Source of the DNA: Tenodera sinensis
Taxonomy: Eukaryota > Arthropoda > Insecta > Mantodea > Mantidae
Assembly: GCA_030765045.1 (NCBI GenBank)
Contig: CM060962.1
Span: forward strand, 92,335,912-92,399,911
DNA length: 64,000 nt
Reading direction: 5' to 3'
A program made the translations under genes and the position numbers. Positions 1-10,544 of this stretch are shown piece by piece; positions within the stretch are counted from its first letter, which is position 1; the number at the start of each line of letters is the position of its first letter. The notes beneath the pieces were generated by a model, which was not told the DNA's origin, did not search any database, and worked only from the letters and a program-made list of their open reading frames with translations.

Positions 1-1292
1 TATTTTCGACATTACTGAATTTATTCTCAGATTTGTTCATGTGTATGTTGTTAAAACAAAATGGAATTTTAATTAAATAATTATATATAGCATTAAAGTA
101 AAGCAACAGCTTTTAAGTGAATTAATCTTAATTTGTGTTAAAGGTTGGTAGTAGTATAATTTACTTTAATGACGGGTGTGCAATTCTGGAGTTTAAAGAA
201 TGTTTACTTAATTTATTATATAGTATATAATTAGTAATGTGTATTTAACTAAATGTTTATACCATCACTTGAATTCATTTTATCTCTCTCTCACAGAAAT
301 TCTGAATGAGATTGTATCTAAAACTTGTATGGCATTTATTTGGGAACATATTTGTGTAGATGATTTGCTTAGGGGTAATGGTAGAAAACATTACAAAATG
401 GAATTTGTGTATCATAATGTAGTTAAAGAAATTTTGGCTCCAAGAATGGTTATAAACAAGGTTGAAAATGCAGTAACATGGCATATGATATTACCATACA
501 TTTGCTTTAACACACTGAAGCATTATGCCCGGCAAACCTATGATGTGAACTCTGGAAAGAGTAAATGCCTGTTTCCCACGAGAGAGCTTATGAACCAGAA
601 GCTTGACTATAGTTCAGTTATTCATTGCTGCTTTTCTAATAATTGTGTTTAGAGAAACGAGCGAGTTTCATGTACTGTATGAAATGAACAAGTAAACCTT
701 GACAGCTCTATTTATGTTGTTTGGGTTGTATTCTTGAAGTGTGGTTAGGCTTATAAATCTTTTCACACTATACAGTTATACAATGTTAACAGCCAAGTGC
801 AAAGTCACAATGTTGTTTAAGCCATTCTCAGCAACTCAAGTGTCTGTTCCCATTGTCAGAAAAAAATTCTTTGTCCAGAAGCATAAAGTGCACATATTGC
901 TGGCAGCTAAGCACATATAAAATTCACCTTCATATTTAGCTGTAAGAATTACCAGAACAATTGAAGGCAATTTATCCTGCTGCATTGCATCATTTAGGTT
1001 TTGGTTGTAGAAGTAAAGTGTAAAGTTAGCAGCTGTAGTTTCAAATTGTGGACTAGTACCATTAAAGAAGTACCTACCTCTAGGATCTACATTGTCATTA
1101 CATAGGTGAGAATCAGAAACCAAGAATACAAGTCTAAGCAACAGCTATAGAAATAGGAATAAATAAGTTACATAATTTTGCTACCCAAGATATTAAGGCT
1201 GCAAACTTTAACCTATAGGTTATAATTAGATTTGCAAGTTTATGAACTTATAAATGAGTAAAATAAGATTTGTAGCTTTCCTGGCGACGAAC
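1..1292. other. Gene-free AT-rich stretch
   Basis: No domain, RNA gene or repeat structure is recognised here. A short open frame at 239-652 has no recognisable motif and looks like chance. The end of this stretch (about 1273-1290) carries the block GCTTTCCTGGCGACGA, which also occurs at 8917-8942 and belongs to the Penelope-type element that follows. Confidence 0.5.
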
Positions 1293-1864
1293 ATATTCAA
1301 GATGCTCTCGGGCTTCGAGCCAGGTGTAATGATGAAAAGACATCAACGTTTCGGGAGTGTACATCTCTCCCATCTTCAGGATGAATGACTAGCAAGAGTG
1401 AAGGGACCAGTACTGTCAGCCAGTACGTACCGAGTAGAAAACACCCAGTCTAGTGTGGAGGTGGTTCACCGCTCCGTTGGAATCTGTGTTTTCTGAGTCG
1501 GTCGATTTCCAATTTTAAGGCTGGTTTCCAAGATGGACTAAACTGCAATCCAGCGTCCCGGTTCAGTGTACTCTTCTCGGAGGAGATGGCCAGAGCCTCC
1601 TTAACCCTCCGTTCCCATAAACCGCTACATTTTGCCACAATGGTCGTTTCTTTGAAGTTGGCTCTGTGGTCTTTTTCAAAGCAGTGCTCCGCCAGCCCTG
1701 ACTTTTCAGGCTGCATTAATCGTATGGACCGTTCGTGCTCCTTGACTCTGGTGGAAATGGTCCTGCCGGTTTGTCCTATGTACGGCGTCCCGCATTCACA
1801 GGGGATACGGTATACCCCTGGTACATTAAGGAGCAGTTTGTCCTTAACCGGCCTCACTAGGTGT
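1293..1864 (-). mobile_element. Penelope-like element 3' end, left palindrome arm
   Basis: This 572 bp block is the reverse complement of 1988-2559, which is also 572 bp, with only a handful of mismatches seen by eye. It contains the end of a Penelope-like element coding region (GIY-YIG nuclease) and its 3' tail, read on the minus strand. The two arms face each other head to head around a 123 bp spacer. Penelope-like elements are known to insert in complex inverted or tandem arrangements; the high arm identity implies a recent event or gene conversion. Confidence 0.85.
1339..1379 (-). ncRNA. Candidate hammerhead ribozyme motif (left arm)
   Basis: Mirror copy of the motif at 2473-2513. On the minus strand it reads CTGAAGA, a GGGAG/CTCCC stem, GAAAC, a very short stem with loop TTGA, then GTC. 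Penelope-like elements are known to carry hammerhead motifs with a minimal stem III. One unpaired T after CTGAAGA and an unresolved stem I make this a candidate, possibly degenerate. Confidence 0.4.
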
Positions 1865-1905
1865 GCAATCTTTCCGGCAGAATCAGTAGAATTCTCGCTA
1901 AACAC
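1450..1905 (-). pseudogene. Penelope-like GIY-YIG endonuclease, C-terminal fragment
   Basis: The frame encodes about 150 residues with the GIY-YIG nuclease signature: GVYRIP, a Cys-x-Cys pair, then PYIGQTGRTISTRVKEHERS with its conserved Arg and a downstream His/Glu region. It corresponds to the endonuclease module that follows the reverse transcriptase in Penelope-like elements and nicks target DNA for insertion. No reverse transcriptase precedes it, so the copy is 5'-truncated and cannot act alone. The frame opens at a non-ATG codon inside the spacer between the palindrome arms. It differs from the mirrored copy at 1977-2402 by very few residues (R/H after GVY; R/Q in LNRDAG). Confidence 0.85.
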
Positions 1906-1952
1906 ATGGCAATCTTTCCGGCAGAATCAGTAGAATTCTCTCTAAACACAAC
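1865..1952. repeat. 44 bp tandem duplication in palindrome spacer
   Basis: The sequence beginning GCAATCTTTCCGGCAGAATC occurs at 1865-1908 and again at 1909-1952, with small differences near the ends. It is the only part of the element between 1293 and 2559 that is not mirrored. Confidence 0.85.
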
Positions 1953-1976
1953 ATCAGAACCATCCACAAGCCGCCT

Positions 1977-2402
1977 TTGAAGATCCAACACCTAGTGAGG
2001 CCGGTTAAGGACAAACTGCTCCTTAATGTACCAGGGGTATACCATATCCCCTGTGAATGCGGGACGCCGTACATAGGACAAACCGGCAGGACCATTTCCA
2101 CCAGAGTCAAGGAGCACGAACGGTCCATACGATTAATGCAGCCTGAAAAGTCAGGACTGGCGGAGCACTGCTTTGAAAAAGACCACAGAGCCAACTTCAA
2201 AGAAACGACCATTGTGGCAAAATGTAGCGGTTTATGGGAACGGAGGGTTAAGGAGGCTCTGGCCATCTCCTCCGAGAAGAGTACACTGAACCAGGACGCT
2301 GGATTGCAGTTTAGTCCATCTTGGAAACCAGCCTTAAAATTGGAAATCGACCGACTCAGAAAACACAGATTCCAACGGAGCGGTGAACCACCTCCACACT
2401 AG
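1977..2402 (+). pseudogene. Penelope-like GIY-YIG endonuclease, mirrored copy
   Basis: Plus-strand partner of the fragment at 1450-1905, encoding about 141 residues. The nuclease signature is intact: GVYHIP, Cys-x-Cys, PYIGQTGRTISTRVKEHERS and the downstream AEHCFEKDH segment. The protein ends RSGEPPPH and stop, as in the minus-strand copy, so both retain the natural C-terminus. No reverse transcriptase motifs lie upstream, so this is a 5'-truncated insertion. The open frame without stops, despite the truncation, suggests that it is young. Confidence 0.85.
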
Positions 2403-2559
2403 ACTGGGTGTTTTCTACTCGGTACGTACTGGCTGACAGTACTGGTCCCTTCACTCTTGCTAGTCATTCATCCTGAAGATGGGAGAGATGTACACTCCCG
2501 AAACGTTGATGTCTTTTCATCATTACACCTGGCTTGAAGCCTGAGAGCATCTTGAATAT
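1988..2559 (+). mobile_element. Penelope-like element 3' end, right palindrome arm
   Basis: Second arm of the palindrome, with the nuclease coding end (to 2402) and about 157 bp of 3' tail ending near CATCTTGAATAT. The right edge is set by the end of identity with the reverse complement of the left arm (outer limit 1293). Confidence 0.85.
2473..2513 (+). ncRNA. Candidate hammerhead ribozyme motif (right arm)
   Basis: Contains CTGAAGA (2473-2479), a GGGAG...CTCCC stem, GAAAC, a 3-pair stem with loop TTGA, and GTC at 2511-2513. The order matches the hammerhead core CUGANGA, stem II, GAAA, stem III, NUH. The tiny stem III is the form described for Penelope-like elements. The extra T before stem II and the lack of a convincing stem I are reasons for caution. 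Confidence 0.4.
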
Positions 2560-4870
2560 TATAAATGAGTGTTTGTGCATCACAAAATAGAGTGCTAAAA
2601 TGTCTTCTGAAACGATGAATGTTTCCACTGAAAAATCAGATTGTTTATTCAGAATAGAAATAGTAGCCATTAAGAGGTCTTTTTTTAACCTGCATAACAT
2701 ATTTGCTTTCTTAAAACTCTTACCTAACTCTGTTTAAGTTTTCCCAGTGACATAATCACTATAGTTAAACAATCAATGTTTCTGATATTTTATTTTTTAT
2801 TAGAAAATAGCAGTATTGTGATTTGGAGAGATAGTGGAGCAGTGAATAAAAAGCCAGCCAATATTCTTTCTTGTTAGAGCTTAGTTTATGCACATAGAAT
2901 ATCACTTTATATCCTTCTGCTGCTTGTTTACCAGAATCCATATACCTGATCACTGTGTTTTGCACAATTCTGATTAGTTTCCACCATTTCTTTATTGATT
3001 AATGTACTAATAGAAAGGTTATAAGCACTGATTTTTCAATGATCCAATTTTCTTCATATATAATCTTTGATACCTATTCTAGAGTTTAATAAAGTGTATT
3101 CTGTGTGTAATGGAAGTTTTAGCATGTAATATAAAGCACTGGTAAACTGAATCAGATTTGAAATGTTCACCGTTTGATTGGGTCTCCAACCATGGATTTT
3201 TGGTTTTCCAGCTTGGCACTGTACCACTGAACTAGTCATGATTAGGATCTGAATCGACTGTCTACCTTAATCATGAATACAATAAATTAGTATAAACAAT
3301 TCATCATATAGAATGTATTTAGTAATATTTTAAATATTAAAATTCCATTTATTAAATTTACCTCTCTTTCTTTGAACATAGGAAATGCTAAAATCTTAGA
3401 ACTTTTACTGCACTGCAAGTGTGAAAGTGTTAGTTGATTTTATATTTTTTTTCAGTTAGTGGGAGATTTGTTTATTTCCCCCATTTCTTTATATAAAACC
3501 AATGTTCATGCCCCTAGTCAACAGAAATTATAAAGCTGTTGAACTGCAAAAAGTGAGAACTTAGTTGTGAACTACTTGTGAAAAATTAATCTCCTATAAA
3601 CCATAAACATTTACCAAATTGCCGAAATTAACTTTGTCACATTCACAAGGTAAAATGTTAACACATATCTTTGGCAGGTTCATTCTATACACACTGACAA
3701 TTTCTTTGTAATTAAAGAGAATTTGAAAGATAAGTTCTTTTTTTTTTTTGTAATGATCTGATGGAATTTTATTTTCTGGTTTCCCATTAAGGATCTCTCT
3801 CTCTCTTTTTTCTCCCTTCCATATCTTTTCACTCTGGTTTTGTTCACTATTTAGGTTATTATTTGATCTGATTGAGTAATGGATTGAGCTAATGTATGCA
3901 CTTTTGTTGTGAAAGCCTCAAAATGCGTATTCATTAATCATGTGCTGCTCTTAATTACAGCTGTTGCCAGTGTTTATTCCATGTTAATTATGAAGCAGAT
4001 CTCTAAGATTTCTTCAGTATGCTCATCATTTCTGGCATCGTGAATCTCATATGATGAATAATAGCTACAAATAAGTATACTGTAAAAAGTACATGATAAA
4101 ACATGATGAAAGCACTGAAGGTTTTCATTACCCAAAATTGTTATCTGATGTCATTGAGAACAGTGAAATATGCCATTGCTCCTCTTTGGTCTATTAATGT
4201 AGATTCTTGGATAATCAAACCCGTGCATTCTAGCACAGCTGTTTAAGTTGTTGTTTTTTAATGTGAGAAACTTTGACATTAAATACTGTTCTTGAAACAG
4301 TTTATAACTGACCTGGTTCTATCACATAAGTAATTTCATTGTGTAATGCTTATTTTATGTGACAATGTAGCTGAGAAATGATCCCATCCATCAATAGGCT
4401 GGCTCCTCATGTGGATGAGAGAGCAAGTAATAATAGTCTGCATCTGTGATATATTCTATGTATGCAATAGCCATGGCAAATGTATCACATAACAATTGCT
4501 ACTGCTTTGTAGGCAACATTTATTGGTTGCATGTGACTCAGTGAGCCAGGATAGTGTTATGCAATGTGCTTGTTCTATTGTGAGAGTTTGTGCAGTTGTA
4601 AATAAATTGCATTTTTATTTCTACATATCCAATTTTTCATTTCAATCCTTATTGCTTGTCTAAACTATTACTATTCTGAAACAATTTTTGGGAAAAAGCA
4701 ATTGAACATGGAGTGAAAAGCTAAACATTGAGAGAGCTATATCAACATTTAAATGGCTAAATTTCTACTTTTCTGCTTAAAAGGTTTCATTCTTATAGTC
4801 TTATCTTTAATGACTCAGTTGTTTTATGTAATACTCATCGAGTATAATGTAGAGATTTCGGAAGTCCTGT
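2560..4870. other. Gene-free AT-rich stretch
   Basis: Nothing with recognisable coding motifs, inverted termini or RNA structure was found. Short open frames are scattered on both strands without conserved features. Brief CT- and T-rich runs occur around 3727-3830. Confidence 0.5.
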
Positions 4871-4875
4871 TTTCG

Positions 4876-4935
4876 AGGGTGGCACAATGGGATAAGTGTC
4901 CAAAGTTACTGGTTTGAGCTCAGTCCAGGATAATT
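4876..4935 (+). repeat. tRNA-derived SINE head, fragment
   Basis: A tRNA-like A box (TGGCACAATGGGATAAG) is followed by a B-box-like GGTTTGAGCTCAGTCC at SINE spacing. No full tRNA fold or 3' tail is evident. It is best read as a degraded SINE head, not a tRNA gene. Confidence 0.35.
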
Positions 4936-5552
4936 GTGTTTACATATGTATTTGCGACCATCTCATTTAATAAATTTACTTTCATAATAATAGATCACTT
5001 GTAGGATATATAACCTTGGCATCAAGGACTAGCATAGTCAAAATTTCCAACTGAATGGCGAATGAATGCTCACAAAAACTGGAACATCAACATCAAATTT
5101 GAAAGAAGGGAAAAAAGAAAGAAAAACAGAAGTTGCATGCTGTGATCTGTTGTAAGTGCATTCCAAGTTTTGTTGAGTGAGTCAAGCATCAAGGCAAAAT
5201 AAAGCTACTTTACTTTTTAACTGCAAAAGTATACCTAATGCTATCCGGTGTGAAGATGGCACTCCTAAATAACACAAGTTAGCAAACCTTAATCCTATGT
5301 ATGCTAGAAGCTTTGGACAAGTCCTTCTGACAAAATGATACCTAGCCCATTTTATGAGTACCCATTCTGTTTTACCTTGGTATCCTGCTTTTAGACACCA
5401 CTTCCTGAAGTTCTTCAGAATCTAAAATGTCTTATTTTTAGTCAGAAAAGTAAACAAAACAAGATTAGTTTAAAATTTCCAACCTTCAAATCTATCTTCA
5501 GCACTTGGCAAGGGTGAGGATGAGTTTGGTGCAACTATGTGCAATATTCCAA

Positions 5553-6046
5553 TAGATAGAAGCTTTTGGGCTTGTAGGCTGTGGTCCAGTCAAATTATCT
5601 GACATTTTTTCTCAAGACTGCGTTGGGCATCTTCAGAGAGTAACTCCTGGCTGGTTAACAACTAGAGGGTAATTGATGGAGCGCCCAGCTTATATATAGG
5701 TGAGAGGGACTGCCTGTCATGTCCTATTGGTTCTGTATATACATGTTTAGGCTTTCACGGCTGGCATTAATCCAATAACATGTGGCAGTTCCCACAGCCA
5801 CTTAGTAGTGATTGGCATACGAACAACCAATAGGAGATGAGAGGCGGTCCCTCTCACCTAAGCCGGGCACTCCATCAATCACCCTCTAGTTGTTAACCAG
5901 ACAGGAGTCACTCTCTGAAGATGCCCAACGCAGTTTTGGATGAAACGTCAGATAATTCATCGACTGAACCACATCCTACAAGCCCAAAAACTAATATCTA
6001 TTGGATTAATGCCGGCCATGAAAGCCTAAGCATGTATATGTGCAAT
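5553..6046. repeat. Inverted Penelope-type terminal repeats
   Basis: Two copies of one sequence lie in opposite orientation. Copy A (about 5553-5738) and copy B (about 5822-6046) share blocks such as GGGCTTGTAGG, GTTGGGCATCTTCAGAGAG and GGTTAACAACTAGAGGGT. Between them (5738-5778) sits a separate piece of the front end (TTAGGCTTTCACGGCTGGCA), whose partner is at about 6008-6035. Each copy contains a CTGAAGATGCC...GAAAC block like those of Penelope-type elements. No coding sequence is present, so this looks like a pair of terminal repeats left by a Penelope-type element, or a foldback derivative of one. Confidence 0.6.
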
Positions 6047-6884
6047 ATTGTTTGAAGAATACCTACACATGTATATACTGGCTGCTTCAAGCTGGAAATG
6101 CATGTCTACATGCTTTTGAAACAGTTGTAGAAACTGTTCATGTTAACATGCAAAGTACAAAATACTTTTTCTCAGCAGTTTAACAATCTATGTTTGAAGT
6201 AGAAGTTGCTGTTTTGGCTATAAATGCTGGTAACTATTAATACTGTTTTTAAAATGTTACCATGCAGTGTTTGATTTATAGTTACATTTAAAATCCTTGA
6301 GTTCAGTGTTTCAATAGTTGCTCTAGGATGATTTATCAACTTATTTCATAAAAATGCACTAGAAGTGCTAAAGGACTACATAGCTTTTGTCATATTTCAC
6401 TGTTGCATTTGCTGTTAGGAACTTTACAGCACATTATGAAAGTTTATTTGAAAAAGCTGTATATTTCATATAATCCCAAACAGTTAAGTTTATGGTGTTA
6501 GAACCCCCTGAACCTTTTTTGCAGACACTGAAAATAAATATATGACATTTTATGTTAAGAAAATGCAGAGTTGAAATAATCTGATGAGACTTCATGGTTA
6601 TAAGGAATAAAAGATAAAAGTTTCATTTGTTTATAGAAGAGCACATTCCTTCTATGCAAGATGAAAATTTGAAATCAAGTTTTTATTTATGGATGCTCTT
6701 TACCTGCCAAGGTTGTTAGCATCCCATTCTGCAGGGTGGAAGGTAACTCTTGGCCAGAGTAACTTGTCTAATAGATGCAGGTGTAAGAAATAAAATACTA
6801 AGTTTAATTTTGATAGGTTTAATTATTTTGTAAAAATGTTCACTTTTGGCAATGTAAATAGCAATGATGCGCTGATGGAATTAG

Positions 6885-7190
6885 TCCTCGCACTTGTCAG
6901 GACTGTGTTGTACCCAACCAGTTTGTGCTTTGAGGCAAGCACTGTCCTCAGATGTAAACAAAGTAGTCACTGAGGTGGCCAATTTCTCAGGTAAATCTAC
7001 ATGAATCGAAATATTATGCCAGACAGCTGTGAATGTTACTGAAATTATGTATTCATTCAAGTAATAATGAAGGTTCAGTTCTCCATACTTAAGGAAACAC
7101 TTGAAACCAAATAATTTACGGTTAAAGCAATCCTGACATAAAGGGATATAGATTTTCCCAATAATGCAAATTATTATTACCATCCATTAC
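6885..7190 (-). repeat. Unnamed interspersed repeat, copy 1
   Basis: About 300 bp on the minus strand matches 24800-25260 on the plus strand. It shares TTTTAGCTCGT, ATCCCTTTATGTCAG and CTTCATTATTACTTGAA blocks. In both copies the same frame is largely open and gives similar peptides (IPLCQ, LHYYLNE, ISV.FT), so a coding origin is possible. No known protein family was recognised. The far end matches one unit of the tandem array at 25195-25415. Confidence 0.55.
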
Positions 7191-7565
7191 GAGCTAAAAT
7201 AATAGAATTTGCATGTAATACACTAATAAAAATATATCTTCATTTGCCTAAAACAAGTGTATTCTTTTGTAGATTACCAGGCTGAAATAAAACTAATGAT
7301 CTGCTTATCATAATGACAGCCAAAGCAGCCACCCCAACCACCAATGCTTATACCTGGTGCATGAATTTATCTTCTGTCCTTCCCTTCCCATTCACTTTTA
7401 GTAACGCCAGTTGGTGTCCCCCTTCCTTCCGAATGTGCGCACTATGAGAACATATGATGTGGCCTTGCCACATGTATCTTAGAAATTAAACTTTGCATGA
7501 CATTTTAACATTTTGAATTAAGGTTTGCGCAACAGTTAGTGAAATAATAAGCTATTTAAATCTGT

Positions 7566-7790
7566 ATGTATGTGCTTAAGCTTTCATAGCCGGTGTCCAT
7601 TTGGAGTAAAGTTTCTTCCAGGCTTGTAGGCCGTGGTGGACAAGTAAAAGTTGCTCCTGATGTTTTGTTCAAATCTGTGTTGCATATCATCAGATGACTC
7701 AACTATGAGTGTCAGGGCACAGTTTTACATGCCCTTATAGATTATCTTATTTACAATGGCTTTTGTCTTTCTAGTTTGTCCTAAACCCTT
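7566..7790 (+). repeat. Penelope-type terminal repeat fragment
   Basis: Begins GTGCTTAAGCTTTCATAGCC and continues with GGCTTGTAGGCCGTGGT, the same order of blocks as the repeats at 5553-6046. Its reverse strand carries CTGATGA followed by a GAAC/AAAC segment, a decayed hammerhead-like block. No coding sequence is attached. Confidence 0.5.
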
Positions 7791-8916
7791 ACAGTCACCC
7801 TCTTTGGGTTACCAAGAACAGCTCGGTCAGATAGATTAACTTTCCTGCCCATTTTCACTGATTTAACAATGATTTTTTGTTTATATATACATACGTATTT
7901 ACAATTTACAGTCATTTATTCAAACATGCAAACCTACAAATTATGTGATCTTGATCAATAAATCAATATTATTGTTTTAGCAAATTTTGACAATGAGTGC
8001 AGGTTGAAGCGAAATTGCCTTATTATGCACAAAAAAAATGCAAAATTCTAACTATTTGAATATAAAAATTACTTCTCATTTTCTTTTAAGTTCCGCCCTG
8101 TGAATTATTAAATTACAACAAAGAATGAATTAGAACGCTCAAGTACAAAAATATTGAAGTAATGGCTGATGATTAAAAAGTTTTAACATACTGGTAAGTT
8201 GACCATTCTGTAATTAGTGAAGTGATGGTCTGGATAGATTAGCATTCTTGGCATACCTGACCACAGTGAGCGTGGAGAGATGGCCCTGGGTTGGAGAGTA
8301 GAAAAGGGTAGGGAATTCTCGGAAAACTAAACGCTTTGTACTTAGGCTTTTCATTGTTTTCTTTAAATATTACTTCTTAAGTGTACTATATGTAAAATGC
8401 AAGCCATATAGTACGATAAAATGAAAACAAACTCATTTCCCAAAACTCGAAAGAAAGAATGAGAAAAAACAGCTGGTGTGGTATGTCACTCATTCTTATG
8501 ATGTAAATATCACACGCACTTTGAGTTTCTGTACAACAATTTTATTTGGAAAGAAATACACTTGACAGTACCTCAACAGTACTCCGGCGTCAGAACCGGG
8601 CTTTAACATATAGCTAAAATGCTAGCTTATACACATAGGTATACGAGGGGCTTGCGGAGGTAAGAGGAGCAGGCAGGAGGTAGGTGAGGGGTTTGCGGGT
8701 AGACTGTCCTAGCCATACCACATGCAGATAGTCAACCGCTAACTCGTCCCAGCGTACATCTCTGCTTTAGAACGGAACGTATTGACTTGTAAACTTTGTG
8801 TTTGCTACTTTAGCTAAATATAGCTGCTCAACAGTATGATCTGCCAAAAAATCAGTGCTAAATGACTATAAAATAATTGCCCTCCGTTAAAATAAATATA
8901 AAACAAAATATGATTT
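7791..8916. other. Gene-free stretch
   Basis: No protein motif or transposon terminus recognised. The part at about 8520-8620 reads on the minus strand like the U5/R side of an LTR (AATAAAATTGTT), but without a partner LTR or primer site this cannot be supported. Confidence 0.4.
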
Positions 8917-8942
8917 GAAGCTTTCCTGGCGACGAGCATCTT
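8917..8942 (+). repeat. Short Penelope-element end fragment
   Basis: GAAGCTTTCCTGGCGACGAG here repeats the block bordering the left palindrome arm at about 1273-1290. It directly abuts the tandem duplication that starts at 8946. Confidence 0.5.
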
Positions 8943-8945
8943 AAA

Positions 8946-9587
8946 TATAAAACAATTAAACACAGAAAAATAAGAGAACCCTCAGCATACTAGCGTCCTC
9001 CAAAGCTACGCCCCTGGTAATAACATGGCTACCGGTTCGTCGGAATCGAAGAAAATAATCGGCTCTTATAACAGCCACAGCCATGAATTTATATTCAGGC
9101 TTCGTGAGTACTTTGAATAGAAGGGAAACTATGGTGGCCCCCTTCTACCTGTTACCAAGGTGTTGGATAGGATTTGTGATGCTTTGAAAGTGGAAAAAAT
9201 TACTATGAAGAGTGTGACCAAGGAGAAGTTCCCAGTCGATCCTAATGCGCCAATTGCAGTTCTGCATATAAAACAATTAAACACAGGAAAATAAGAGAAC
9301 CCTCAGCATACTAGCGTCCTCCAAAGCTACGCCCCTGGTAATAACATGGCTACCGGTTCGTCGGAATCGAAGAAAATAATCGGCTCTTATAACAGCCACA
9401 GCCATGAATTTATATTCAGGCTTCGTGAGTACTTTGAATAGAAGGGAAACTATGGTGGCCCCCTTCTACCTGTTACCAAGGTGTTGGATAGGATTTGTGA
9501 TGCTTTGAAAGTGGAAAAAATTACTATGAAGAGTGTGACCAAGGAGAAGTTCCCAGTCGATCCTAATGCGCCATCTGCAGTTCTGCA
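8946..9587 (+). repeat. 321 bp tandem duplication
   Basis: Two nearly identical copies (about 8946-9266 and 9267-9587) lie head to tail with a period of 321 bp, measured from matching landmarks at 8953/9274 and from the start codons at 9025/9346. Each holds the leader and N-terminal coding part of a Tc1/mariner-like transposase. Both copies share the same in-frame TAG after EYFE, so the stop predates the duplication. Confidence 0.9.
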
Positions 9588-9990
9588 TACTCCAGGAAAA
9601 CAAAGGTCACAAGAAGGTCCTAAAGCTTCACTTGATGCATTTCAAATATGAGGAAGGAATTTCCTACTCGTGAGAAGCTGCTGTGTTCTCTGAAAGAAGC
9701 TGACTTATTGGATGGCGGGGAAAAAAAAAAAAGTGGCAGTGTTGCTTGGTGTGGCAAATTTATGCGGGAAATTCTTAAAACCAATCCCTAAAAGGCTGTA
9801 TAGCTTGATGAAATGCAGGACAAACAAGGACATGGGCTGAAGACACTCTTTCAGGGACAATGAAAGTGCCAGTTCAGAAAGGAAGTAGATTGATTCTGCT
9901 TCATGATGGTGATGCATGCGGTTTTGTTCCAGGCGGTATGCTCTTATTTAAATCAAAGAGCACTAGTTTATTCTTGTCATGTTCATTCTT
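9346..9990 (+). pseudogene. Tc1/mariner-like transposase remnant
   Basis: Starting at the second duplicated ATG, the frame encodes MATGSSESKK, stops after EYFE, then resumes with an N-terminal DNA-binding region (LDRICDALKVEKITMKSV). After frameshifts it reads TREKLLCSLKEADLL and, further on, RLILLHDGDACGFVPGG. The last segment aligns with RLILVNAGSNEGFIPGA in the transposase at 18951-20342, between its first and second catalytic Asp. The catalytic acids themselves are missing or deleted. This is a dead, internally deleted copy of the same broad Tc1/mariner lineage. No terminal inverted repeats were found. Confidence 0.7.
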
Positions 9991-10298
9991 GTTTTGTAGT
10001 TACTCTAGCCAACATCTCCATCCAAGGACTTGATGAATGACCTAGAGGGGAAGCAGCCGTTTCATGGCGACATAACTGAGAAATACGCCAACAGAAATGA
10101 CAGAAGAATCAACTTAATATATTAAAAAATAGGTATGTTGTATGATTTAGAAGTGATAAGAGCTTCAGCTATAGTTCAGGTCACGAACCTCAACTGCAGT
10201 ATACCGCTGAGACGGCCGAAACGAGGGTTTCTGTTGTGGTTGTAATTGTAGTGTCGGCAGCGTACATGACAACTTTGCATCTGCCGTCCACAGGAAAG

Positions 10299-10535
10299 TC
10301 GGTCTGGGCGGCTCAGTTGGCTGACACTTGCCTACTGATCCCAAGATCACGGGTTAAAATCCGGCCCAGGCCGATGGTATGTAAGTGTGCTTAAAAACGA
10401 CAGCTCCATGTCAGTAGATTTACTGGCATGTAAAAGAACTCCTGCGGGACGAAATTCCGGCACACCGGTAACGCTGTTGTGATCCCGGATATTGAAAGCG
10501 TCGTTAAACAACAAAATAATTTTAATTTTAGTCCA
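10299..10535 (+). mobile_element. SINE family A, copy 1
   Basis: The tRNA-related head starts GTCGGTCTGGGCGGCTCAGT (A box) and is followed by a B-box-like GGGTTAAAATCC. The body carries the blocks CATGTCAGTAGATTTACTGG and CTCCTGCGGGAC, and the end reads CGTCGTTAAACAACAAAA. The copy at 30679-30905, on the other strand, has the same order throughout. It is transcribed by RNA polymerase III in principle and mobilised by a LINE partner. It sits at the 3' end of the LINE at 10545-12484 and probably interrupted it. Confidence 0.85.
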
Positions 10536-10544
10536 AGGGAAAGT

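Noticed and set aside
239..652. 137-codon plus-strand open frame
   Set aside because: No recognisable motif, biased AT-rich composition and no splice or regulatory context; most likely chance.
836..1141. 101-codon minus-strand open frame
   Set aside because: No family motif and no support from repeats or neighbours.
5553..6046. Possible CRISPR-like or satellite array
   Set aside because: Only two inverted copies of a long sequence with unequal fronts, which fits transposon terminal repeats.
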